Of a stretch of DNA of 64,000 nucleotides, positions 46,275 through 53,769 are shown one piece after another (within the stretch, counting starts at the first letter, position 1; each line of letters starts with the position of its first letter). The notes beneath the pieces are model-generated. The model saw only the letters and a list, made by a program, of their open reading frames with translations, did not search any database and had not been told where the DNA came from. This DNA is from Nostoc paludosum FACHB-159 (GTDB taxonomy: Bacteria; Cyanobacteriota; Cyanobacteriia; Cyanobacteriales; Nostocaceae), in NCBI RefSeq assembly GCF_014698835.1, contig NZ_JACJTU010000007.1, forward strand, positions 1-64,000, written 5' to 3'. A program made the position numbers and the translations under genes.

Positions 46275-47675
46275 ATGACATTAGAAGATTCGACTTCCAA
46301 AAAAATTAGTTGGTGGGCTGTATCTGGGCAGTATTTACGCCAAGAGTTTTTGCCTGTACTGACAGATTTACGACTGGCGATCGCACTATTACTATTGATT
46401 GCCATCTTTAGCGCTACAGGTACCGTAATCGAGCAAGGCCAGTCTCCAGCATTTTACCAAGCTAACTATCCAGAACATCCAGCATTGTTTGGTTTCTTAA
46501 GTTGGAAAGTAATTCAAGTAGTTGGCTTAGACCATGTATATCGTACTTGGTGGTTTTTAGCATTACTCATTTTATTTGGCACTAGCTTAACTGCTTGTTC
46601 TTTTACTCGTCAGTTACCAGCCCTAAAAGCAGCCCAACGCTGGAAATATTACGAGGAACCACGGCAATTTAAAAAACTAGCTTTAAGTGCAGAATTAGAT
46701 ACTGGTTCTTTGAATTCTCTAAACGAAATATTGCAGAAACGCCGCTATAAAATTTTTTCAGAACCAGAAAAAGAAAATGTTTTATATGCTCGTAAGGGAA
46801 TAGTCGGGCGTATCGGGCCAATTATTGTTCATATTGGCATCGTCACTATTTTGTTAGGGGGAATTTGGGGGGCAATGACTGGATTTCTTGCCCAGGAAAT
46901 GGTTGCTAGTGGCGATACATTTCAGGTGAAAAATGTTATAGATGCTGGCCCTTTGGCAGCGAAGCAAGTGCCAAAAGATTGGTCTGTGCGCGTTAATCGC
47001 TTTTGGATTGATTACACGCCAACTGGAGGTATCGATCAATTTTATTCAGATTTGTCTGTTTTAAATAATCAGGGACAAGAAGTTGACCACAAAAAGATTT
47101 TCGTCAACCAACCTCTGCGCTATCATGGCGTAACTTTCTACCAAACTGATTGGGGAATTGCAGCTGTTCGCGTCCAGTTTAATAACAGCCCAATTTTCCA
47201 GCTACCAATGGTCAAGCTGAACACCAACGGTCAAGGTGCAATTTGGGGAACCTGGATTCCTATTAAACCAGATTTGAGTGAGGGTGTCTCGGTGCTAGCC
47301 AAAGATTTGCAAGGAATGGTATTAATTTATGATGCCACTGGTAAGCTAGTTAATACTATACGCGCTGGCATGTCTGCCCCAGTCAATGGCGTGAAATTGA
47401 AAATAATAGAGGTGATAGGTAGTACTGGTTTACAAATTAAAGCCGATCCAGGCATACCGATTGTTTATTCAGGATTTGCTTTATTAATGTTGGGTGTGGT
47501 GATGAGTTACTTTTCTCACTCGCAAATTTGGGCATTAAAAAAAGGGGATTTCTTGTATGTTGGTGGTAAAACTAATCGCGCCCAAGTCGCTTTTGAACAA
47601 GAAGTTTTAGAAATTTTAGATCAATTGAGTTCGCAGCCCAAGAATGAAGATAAAGGAATAGCAATTCAAGTTTAA
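46275..47675 (+). CDS. ccs1: Cytochrome c biogenesis protein Ccs1/ResB
   Basis: A 466-residue membrane protein of the system II haem-attachment complex, which works with CcsA. Three N-terminal helices ([67 protein letters not shown]) precede a large lumenal domain, with a final helix at about residues 400-420. ResB landmarks include GTVIEQGQ and VIVHIGI-like IVHIGIV with the haem-ligand His candidate, and [11 protein letters not shown]. Same operon as ccdA. Confidence 0.93.
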   Translation: MTLEDSTSKKISWWAVSGQYLRQEFLPVLTDLRLAIALLLLIAIFSATGTVIEQGQSPAFYQANYPEHPALFGFLSWKVIQVVGLDHVYRTWWFLALLILFGTSLTACSFTRQLPALKAAQRWKYYEEPRQFKKLALSAELDTGSLNSLNEILQKRRYKIFSEPEKENVLYARKGIVGRIGPIIVHIGIVTILLGGIWGAMTGFLAQEMVASGDTFQVKNVIDAGPLAAKQVPKDWSVRVNRFWIDYTPTGGIDQFYSDLSVLNNQGQEVDHKKIFVNQPLRYHGVTFYQTDWGIAAVRVQFNNSPIFQLPMVKLNTNGQGAIWGTWIPIKPDLSEGVSVLAKDLQGMVLIYDATGKLVNTIRAGMSAPVNGVKLKIIEVIGSTGLQIKADPGIPIVYSGFALLMLGVVMSYFSHSQIWALKKGDFLYVGGKTNRAQVAFEQEVLEILDQLSSQPKNEDKGIAIQV

Positions 47676-47684
47676 TTGTCATTT

Positions 47685-47790
47685 GTAGAGACGCGATGAA
47701 TCGCGTCTTTAGAATAATCATTAAAAACCCGATTCATCGCGTCTTTAAAATAATCATTACAAACCCGATTCATCACGTCTTCTGCCGCAA
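47685..47790. repeat. TAGAGACG palindrome followed by partial copies
   Basis: A hairpin AGACGCGAT-GA-ATCGCGTCT (47689-47708) lies in GTAGAGACG... context. Two further half-copies, CGATTCATCGCGTCT and CGATTCATCACGTCT, follow at about 47730 and 47768 with a shared AATAATCATTA spacer. The right end of the block overlaps the 3' end of the truncated DUF3592 gene. Confidence 0.75.
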
Positions 47791-48036
47791 AGCTGGAAAC
47801 GACTTGAGTAATATACTTCCTCCAACCAAAGCAAAAATCGATCCTAAGCCCGTCAAGATTAGAGTTGAAAGCCATAAACTTACCCAGGAGTCAATCGTTG
47901 CAGAATTTGGCTTGTCAGGAATGTATAGAATTTTTACCTGCTGACCTTTAGCAAATTGTGGTGGGTTAGTACCTGCATTTGATTCAAATACTGTTGATTC
48001 GCCAGAACGAGTAGTATGAAGTAGTTGATAAATCCT
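47773..48036 (-). pseudogene. Truncated DUF3592-family protein
   Basis: About 87 residues (from RIYQLLHTTRSGESTVFES) match the C-terminal end of DUF3592 membrane proteins: FESNAGTNPPQFAKGQQVKILY, then a final hydrophobic helix LWLSTLILTGLGSIFALVGGSIL. The N-terminal part, including the first helix, is missing. It has been replaced by an interspersed CCTCCCTAACCC repeat, through which the frame runs open to 48204 with non-family sequence. Probably non-functional. Confidence 0.65.
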
Positions 48037-48180
48037 GGTTTTACCCCTCCCTAACCCTCCCCTTGTAAAGGGGAGGGAACAAAACTCTCTAATTTCCCCC
48101 CTTACCAAGGGGGGATTAAGGGGGGTAATTCGACTTGTGTGTACACCGTAGCCCTTGGCAAGGGGGGACGGCGACAGCCA
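48036..48180. repeat. Interspersed GC-rich repeat (CCCTCCCTAACCC type)
   Basis: The stretch has CCTCCCCTTGTAAAGGGGAGG (a stem, about 48056-48077) and a second stem CCCCCCTTACCAAGGGGGG (about 48095-48114), then AATTCGACTTGTGTGTACAC. The double hairpin is typical of small interspersed elements in filamentous cyanobacteria. It interrupts the DUF3592 gene. Confidence 0.65.
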
Positions 48181-48244
48181 GGGGGTAAATATATGCAGCT
48201 TCACAAAGAAACGGTATTACTGCTGAGGGTGCGGCATTTTCAAG

Positions 48245-48430
48245 GAGCGATGATACCGTATTATCAACAAAATTATGCGTTTCATCAACAAAAGCATGTG
48301 TTTCATCAATAAAAGCATGTGTTTCATTGACAAAAGCATGTGTTTCATCAACAAAAGCATGTGTTTTATTGATAAACACATGTGTTTCATTGACAAACAC
48401 ATGCGTTTCATTGACAAAAGCATAATTTGT
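48245..48430. repeat. 21-bp tandem repeat array
   Basis: About eight to nine units of GTTTCATCAACAAAAGCATGT with variants (ATTGACAAAC, ATCAATAAAA). The period is 21, as in the array at 3040-3200, and each unit also begins GTTT. Both strands stay open in some frame, but no real protein is suggested. It is unlike a CRISPR array because there are no spacers. Confidence 0.85.
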
Positions 48431-48592
48431 CAATAAATTAATAATTTTTGCAATAACGTTTGTTGATTAATTTTGAATACAAGCAAAAAAACTGTTGACT
48501 TCTTAACAGTTGACAAGGTATTATATAAATAATGGAAAAGGTGTCGGCAGGTATATCCAGTTTTCCAAAGATATTAGTTAGTAGTTTGAGAC

Positions 48593-51511
48593 TTAGCGCC
48601 GCAGCAGTATAAAAGCAATTAAGCCAACTAAAAAACAAAGCGCGAACTTTACCCAAGGGTGTTGGATAAATTGGATGAGTTTCTCTTTTATTCTGTTTGT
48701 TGGTGCAGGTGATGAGTTGATTTCGGCGATGCGAGTTTGGGCGTATTCTTGGATTGGTGCATAGTTAATGGTAGTGGCGAGTTGAGCCGCATGATTTAAG
48801 GAATTAATTGCGGCGTTTGAGCCTCCCATCTTTAACTGGACATCGGCGATAAATAATAGATTACGGCTTTGATTGTAGATACTACCAATTTGGATGTAGA
48901 GGTTTTGTGCTTGCTGGAGATAGTCAAGTGCTGTTGTCGGGTTTTCTTGTAACTTACCGAATTCTTGCAGAACGTTAGCTTCCCCCAAGCGATCGCCAAT
49001 GTCGCGGTAGAATTGCAATGCGCTTTCGTAGCGTTGTAATGCTTCATCACGTCGGTCGAGAAACTGCAAAACATCGCCAATGGCAATTAATGTATTAGCT
49101 TCCCCCAAGCGTGCGCCAATGTCGCGGTAGAATTGCAATGCGCTTTCGTAGCGTTGTAAAGCTTGTTCGCTGCGTTTGAGAAACTGCAAAACATCGCCAA
49201 TGGCTTTTAATGTATTAGCTTCCCCCAAGCGTGCGCCAATGTCGCGGTAGAATTGCAATGCGCTTTCGTAGCGTTGTAAAGCTTCTTCACTGCGTTTGAG
49301 AAACTGCAAAACATCGCCAATGGCTCTTAATGTATTAGCTTCCCCCAAGCGATCGCCAATGTCGCGGTATAATTGCAATGCGCTTTCGTAGCGTTGTAAA
49401 GCTTGTTCACTGCGTTTGAGAAACTGCAAAACATCGCCAATGGCTCTTAATGTATTAGCTTCCCCCAAGCGATCGCCAATGTCGCGGTATAATTGCAATG
49501 CGCTTTCGTAGCGTTGTAATGCTTGTTCACTGCGGCCGAGAAACTGCAAAACATCGCCAATGGCTTGTAATGTATTAGCTTCCCCCAAGCGATCGCCAAT
49601 GTCGCGGTATAATTGCAATGCCCTTTCGTAGCGTTGTAAAGCTTGTTCACTGCGTTTGAGAAACTGCAAAACATCGCCAATGGCAATTAATGTATTAGCT
49701 TCCCCCAAGCGTGCGCCAATGTCGCGGTAGAATTGCAATGCGCTTTCGTAGCGTTGTAAAGCTTGTTCACTGCGTTTGAGAAACTGCAAAACATCGCCAA
49801 TGGCTTTTAATGTATTAGCTTCCCCCAAGCGATCGCCAATGTCGCGGTATAATTGCAATGCCCTTTCGTAGCGTTGTAAAGCTTCATCACGTCGGTCGAG
49901 AAACTGCAAAACATCGCCAATGGCTTTTAATGTATTAGCTTCCCCCAAGCGTGCGCCAATGTCGCGGTAGAATTGCAATGCGCTTTCGTAGCGTTGTAAT
50001 GCTTGTTCACTGCGGCCGAGAAACTGCAAAACATCGCCAATGGCAATTAATGTATTAGCTTCCCCCAAGCGATCGCCAATGTCGCGGTAGAATTGCAATG
50101 CGCTTTCGTAGCGTTGTAAAGCTTCATCACGTCGGTCGAGAAACTGCAAAACATCGCCATACACCTTGAGGAAATCACTGTAAAATCGTAATTCATCTGA
50201 ATTTTCTGGCTGTTGCCACTGTTGATATAAACGTTCGTATAATGTTAGACGCACTGAGAAATAGTAATTTCTCTTCAAAAACTCGTCGCAGTCATCGTGA
50301 TTATTTTCACGATAATAAACGCTAGCAAAAGCTTGGTGATATTGCCCAAGTTCGCACAGATGATGAAAAATTTCGAGATATTCTGCGACTTCATCGAGTT
50401 TATCTGTGGTTAATTCTGGCTTGCGGTGTTGTTCGTAGTAGGCGATGGCGCATTGATGCGCTGCCGGTGAACAAAACTTTTGTAAATAGCTTTGAATTAA
50501 GGGTTGAAAAGAAAACTTCCACACCCCTTGCTGTTTCTTCTCTTGTAACAGAGAACGTTTTGCTAATTGTCGCAGTTGTAATTCTAGTTCTGTGTCGTTG
50601 CTTTGGTTATCGCTAGACATATCCTTTGCTGCACAACAGTCAAAGGGTAGACGATACACGCTTAAATTCTGCAACCAAGTTTTTAATTTTGGTTCTAGAC
50701 GCCTAAGACTGGCATCTAAGATTTTAGCAATACTCGCCTCTGGGTTATCTCGGTGCAAACCTAATATCTGAAAAATATCCTGCTTCAAAACATTAATATC
50801 GGCTGCTTCTCCCTCTTCAGCTTTCAACAAACCCGCCACCAGCTTCAGCAACAGAGGATGTCCATCTACACGATGAACAAATTCTACTAAATTTGTATTT
50901 AAACCTTGAATTTCCAAAGCTTGCAATAACGCCACACCTGCATCTGTATCAAGTCCACCCAGCGGTAACCAACGACTTTGGTTGAGGGTATTGTTTGGTA
51001 GCGTTGGTTGTTCGCGGCTAGTTAGCAAAATTTTACTTTCACTACTAGAACCGAACCAACGCGCCCAAAATTGGGCATAAACTTCATCGTGCCATTGTCC
51101 ATCATCTTGCAGCAAAGTTTCTAGGTTATCCAAAACCAGCAAATATTTTTCTGTTTGCAAACAATGACAAACAGCAATTAATAAATCTTCTGGTTTTTCC
51201 GGTGCTGGTTTGTTTAACTCATCCAACAGCCAGCGTCCCCAAACAGCAAAAGGATAAGCATCACTAAAACTTACCCAAAGTTGTTGGGGAAAATCAGCCG
51301 CTACATCACATAATTTCGCAACCAACGCCGATTTTCCATAACCACCTGTAGCCGTGACACCAATCAAACGCACGTCGTTTGTATGTAGCCATTGCTGCAA
51401 TTGCCCAAGTTCTTCACTTCGTCCTTGCCAATGACTAGTATCAGGACGCAGTGAGTTAATAACCTGACTAGAAGCATTTGACTTTATCCGTTGCCCTACG
51501 GACGACTCCAG
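48593..51511 (-). CDS. NLR-like NTPase with ten TPR units (stop-split C-terminal part)
   Basis: About 970 residues open from 51511. It continues, in the same frame, the protein at 51964-51512; one TGA separates them. It starts with a linker and HWQGRSEELGQLQQWL, then a STAND/NB-ARC-like NTPase with Walker A GGYGKSALVAKL and Walker B YLLVLDNLETLL, a winged-helix region, then ten 40-residue TPR units (each with DVLQFL and ALQRYE). A final single hydrophobic helix is WVKFALCFLVGLIAFILL. The only nearby start is a TTG at 51400, within the conserved block, so as it stands it may be poorly translated. Sensor function via the TPRs is inferred. Confidence 0.75.
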   Translation of the reverse strand: MESSVGQRIKSNASSQVINSLRPDTSHWQGRSEELGQLQQWLHTNDVRLIGVTATGGYGKSALVAKLCDVAADFPQQLWVSFSDAYPFAVWGRWLLDELNKPAPEKPEDLLIAVCHCLQTEKYLLVLDNLETLLQDDGQWHDEVYAQFWARWFGSSSESKILLTSREQPTLPNNTLNQSRWLPLGGLDTDAGVALLQALEIQGLNTNLVEFVHRVDGHPLLLKLVAGLLKAEEGEAADINVLKQDIFQILGLHRDNPEASIAKILDASLRRLEPKLKTWLQNLSVYRLPFDCCAAKDMSSDNQSNDTELELQLRQLAKRSLLQEKKQQGVWKFSFQPLIQSYLQKFCSPAAHQCAIAYYEQHRKPELTTDKLDEVAEYLEIFHHLCELGQYHQAFASVYYRENNHDDCDEFLKRNYYFSVRLTLYERLYQQWQQPENSDELRFYSDFLKVYGDVLQFLDRRDEALQRYESALQFYRDIGDRLGEANTLIAIGDVLQFLGRSEQALQRYESALQFYRDIGARLGEANTLKAIGDVLQFLDRRDEALQRYERALQLYRDIGDRLGEANTLKAIGDVLQFLKRSEQALQRYESALQFYRDIGARLGEANTLIAIGDVLQFLKRSEQALQRYERALQLYRDIGDRLGEANTLQAIGDVLQFLGRSEQALQRYESALQLYRDIGDRLGEANTLRAIGDVLQFLKRSEQALQRYESALQLYRDIGDRLGEANTLRAIGDVLQFLKRSEEALQRYESALQFYRDIGARLGEANTLKAIGDVLQFLKRSEQALQRYESALQFYRDIGARLGEANTLIAIGDVLQFLDRRDEALQRYESALQFYRDIGDRLGEANVLQEFGKLQENPTTALDYLQQAQNLYIQIGSIYNQSRNLLFIADVQLKMGGSNAAINSLNHAAQLATTINYAPIQEYAQTRIAEINSSPAPTNRIKEKLIQFIQHPWVKFALCFLVGLIAFILLRR
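49020..50160. repeat. 120-bp near-identical coding repeats (TPR)
   Basis: About nine and a half copies of a 120-bp unit, nearly identical at DNA level (for example GCTTCCCCCAAGCG in each), encode the TPR units of the NLR-like protein. Copies differ mainly at a few positions, such as GATCGCC against GTGCGCC and TTTGAG against GGCCGAG. This argues for recent expansion or gene conversion. Confidence 0.92.
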
Positions 51512-51964
51512 TCAAGGCTGTGGCGGATTGCCATAGTAGTTGTTATTAGTTACATTACCAAAGTTATTAGTATTGCGATCGCCCGTCACTTTGGTTTGAT
51601 AATTCTGTCCGCCATAGTTGTACTGATTTTGACTGCTGTTATCTTCCACCCGATGAAAATTGATTTCCTCAGCAATTTTTTGGACATCAGTAGCAAAATT
51701 ATTATCTGCTTTCATGGCATCCAAAAGATAAACCGCCACTCGCTGTAACGCTTCCTCGTTGCCTCGTTCCACATCAGCCAAAGCATCCTTAGCCCCAGCA
51801 TTACCACCGAGTTTTTGCCGAATCTTCTGATACAGTTCGTCAATCTTCTTCAGTCCCGCCTCAGTAAACTTCTCGCCTAACTTGCCCACACCAGACTCAA
51901 AAAACTTGTTAAAAGCAACTTTGGCGATGGCCTGTGCTGCTGCTAAGGTAATGAGGTCACCCAT
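51512..51964 (-). CDS. EAD-like N-terminal module of the split NLR-like gene
   Basis: 150 residues to the TGA at 51512-51514. Residues ~1-100 form a helical domain starting MGDLITLAAAQAIAKVAF and running through ALADVERGNEEALQRVAVYL. A repetitive Asn/Tyr/Gly linker follows (NQYNYGGQNYQTKVTGDRN, NNYYGNPPQP). The linker carries on in the same frame past the stop into SSQVINSLRPDTSHWQG. The helical domain is the type placed in front of NLR-like NTPases in cyanobacteria, as an effector-associated or oligomerising domain. The ATG is good; the stop appears to be a point mutation. Confidence 0.8.
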   Translation of the reverse strand: MGDLITLAAAQAIAKVAFNKFFESGVGKLGEKFTEAGLKKIDELYQKIRQKLGGNAGAKDALADVERGNEEALQRVAVYLLDAMKADNNFATDVQKIAEEINFHRVEDNSSQNQYNYGGQNYQTKVTGDRNTNNFGNVTNNNYYGNPPQP

Positions 51965-52064
51965 ATCTATAGAATTCCGCGATCGCTAATTCATGTTTAT
52001 AACTGTTTATACGGCTGACTAAAGTATAAACTGTCAAATTTCCGCAAATTTCTTAATAAACACT

Positions 52065-52135
52065 CTGCATCTCCCACCATCCTCCCACACCTCCCACACC
52101 TCCCCATGCCCAATCCCCCATCCCTTTTGTCCCAC
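52065..52135. repeat. ACACCTCCC/CCCAATC repeat upstream of sat
   Basis: A short run of CTCCCACC/ACACCTCCC, then CCCATGCCCAATCCCCCATCCC. It belongs to the same repeat families as the rest of the window. It sits in the leader of the sulfate adenylyltransferase gene, about 60 bases before its start. Confidence 0.65.
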
Positions 52136-52194
52136 CATTTGGTAAGTTAGTACATAGTCTGAAACAATAGCAGTTATCGCAAGAGGGGATTACG

Positions 52195-53373
52195 TTGAGT
52201 CACCATCCAGATGCCATTGCCCCCCACGGTGGACAGTTAGTTAACCGTATCGCCACACCAGAACAAAGAGAGGAATTTCTCTCAAAAGCTGACTTTTTGC
52301 CACGAGTGCAGCTTGACGATCGCGCCGTTTCTGATTTAGAAATGATAGCGATCGGTGCTTTTAGTCCACTCACGGGTTTTATGAACCAAGAGGACTACGA
52401 TCGCACTGTCACAGAAATGCGACTAGCTAACGGTGTTGTGTGGTCAATACCAATTACACTATCGGTAGCCGAAGAAGTAGCTTCCCCTCTCCAAGAAGGT
52501 AGCTTGATTCGCCTCGATAACCCCGCAGGTAAGTTTATTGGAGTTTTGCAACTCACCCAAAAATACCACTACGACAAAACCCGCGAGGCAATTAATGTCT
52601 ACCGCACTGATGATGCCAATCATCCCGGCGTACAGGTAATCTATAACCAAGGCTCAGTACATCTGGCTGGTGACATCTGGCTATTGCAACGGGAACCCCA
52701 TCCCCAGTTTCCCGCTTACCAAATCGATCCCGCAGCCTCACGGCAAATGTTCCGCGAAAATGGCTGGAAAACTATTGTCGGTTTCCAAACTCGCAACCCC
52801 ATCCACCGCGCCCATGAATACATCCAAAAGTGCGCCTTAGAAACAGTGGATGCGCTATTTTTACATCCATTAGTCGGCGCAACCAAAGATGATGATATTC
52901 CCGCCGACGTGCGGATGCGCTGTTATGAAATTTTGCTGGAACACTACTATCCCCACGACAGGGTAATTTTGGCAATAAATCCCGCCGCCATGCGTTATGC
53001 TGGCCCTCGCGAAGCCATATTCCATGCCCTAGTCCGCAAAAACTACGGCTGCACTCACTTTATCGTTGGCCGCGACCATGCTGGTGTTGGTAATTATTAT
53101 GGCACCTATGATGCTCAATACATCTTTGATGAATTTGAGCCAGCCGAATTAGGCATCGTGCCCATGAAATTTGAACACGCCTTCTACTGCACCCGTACCA
53201 AACAGATGGCGACAACTAAAACCAGTCCCAGCAAACCAGAAGAACGCGTTCACCTTTCAGGAACCAAAGTTAGGGAAATGCTGCGACGCGGTGAATTACC
53301 TCCACCAGAATTTTCCCGCCCTGAAGTCGCCGCAGAGTTGGCGCGGGCAATGCGGATAGAGGTGTCGGTTTAG
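52195..53373 (+). CDS. sat: Sulfate adenylyltransferase
   Basis: Activates sulfate with ATP to adenylyl-sulfate, the first step of sulfate assimilation. The 392-residue protein matches the single-chain ATP-sulfurylase family: [17 protein letters not shown] (nucleotide/sulfate site), then GATKDDDIP and [17 protein letters not shown], with [14 protein letters not shown] at the end. The start is TTG, supported by AGAGGGG eight bases upstream. The C-terminal kinase-like domain of fungal forms is absent, as expected. Monocistronic. Confidence 0.96.
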   Translation: MSHHPDAIAPHGGQLVNRIATPEQREEFLSKADFLPRVQLDDRAVSDLEMIAIGAFSPLTGFMNQEDYDRTVTEMRLANGVVWSIPITLSVAEEVASPLQEGSLIRLDNPAGKFIGVLQLTQKYHYDKTREAINVYRTDDANHPGVQVIYNQGSVHLAGDIWLLQREPHPQFPAYQIDPAASRQMFRENGWKTIVGFQTRNPIHRAHEYIQKCALETVDALFLHPLVGATKDDDIPADVRMRCYEILLEHYYPHDRVILAINPAAMRYAGPREAIFHALVRKNYGCTHFIVGRDHAGVGNYYGTYDAQYIFDEFEPAELGIVPMKFEHAFYCTRTKQMATTKTSPSKPEERVHLSGTKVREMLRRGELPPPEFSRPEVAAELARAMRIEVSV

Positions 53374-53705
53374 GGCATTGGGCATTGGGCATTGGGTATG
53401 GGGAGGTGTGGGAGGTGTGGGAGGTGTGGGAGGTGTGGCAGGTGTGGGAGGTGTGGGAGGTGTGGGAGGTGTGGGAGGTGTGGCAGGTGTGGGAGGTGTG
53501 GCAGGTGTGGGAGGTGTGGGAGGTGTGGGAGGTGTGGGAGGTGTGGGAGGTGTGGGAAGTAAATCTTTCCCCCCTCTCTCCCCACACTCCCCCATCCCCC
53601 CTCTCTCCCCACACCCCCCTATCCCCCCACACTCCCCACACTCCCCCATCTTCCCAGTCCCCATTCCCCAGTCCCCAGTCCCCAGTCCCTACCTCCCCAG
53701 TCCCC
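53374..53705. repeat. GGTGTGGGA 9-bp minisatellite with inverted C-rich half
   Basis: GGGCATT heptamers are followed by about 18 copies of GGTGTGGGA or GGTGTGGCA (about 53402-53560), then CTCTCCCCACACTCCCCCATC-type C-rich copies (about 53575-53700). It is the longest G/C-rich inverted array of the window. It lies between sat and the caspase-like gene. Confidence 0.88.
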
Positions 53706-53769
53706 CTTTACACTACAGCCCTCAAACCTTTAAGCTGCTAGCTGGTAGGCTGAGAACTGATGGCTAATT

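Noticed and set aside
48245..48430. Possible CRISPR array
   Set aside because: Units follow each other without unique spacers and have a 21-bp period, so it is a tandem repeat.
49447..49686. Minus-strand frame with repeated KHYNATKAHCNYTATLA
   Set aside because: It is the second frame of the 120-bp TPR repeats.
53270..53767. Several long overlapping open frames of HTSHTSHT, PTPPTPP or GGVGGV type
   Set aside because: They are translations of the GGTGTGGGA minisatellite in all frames and have no coding signal.
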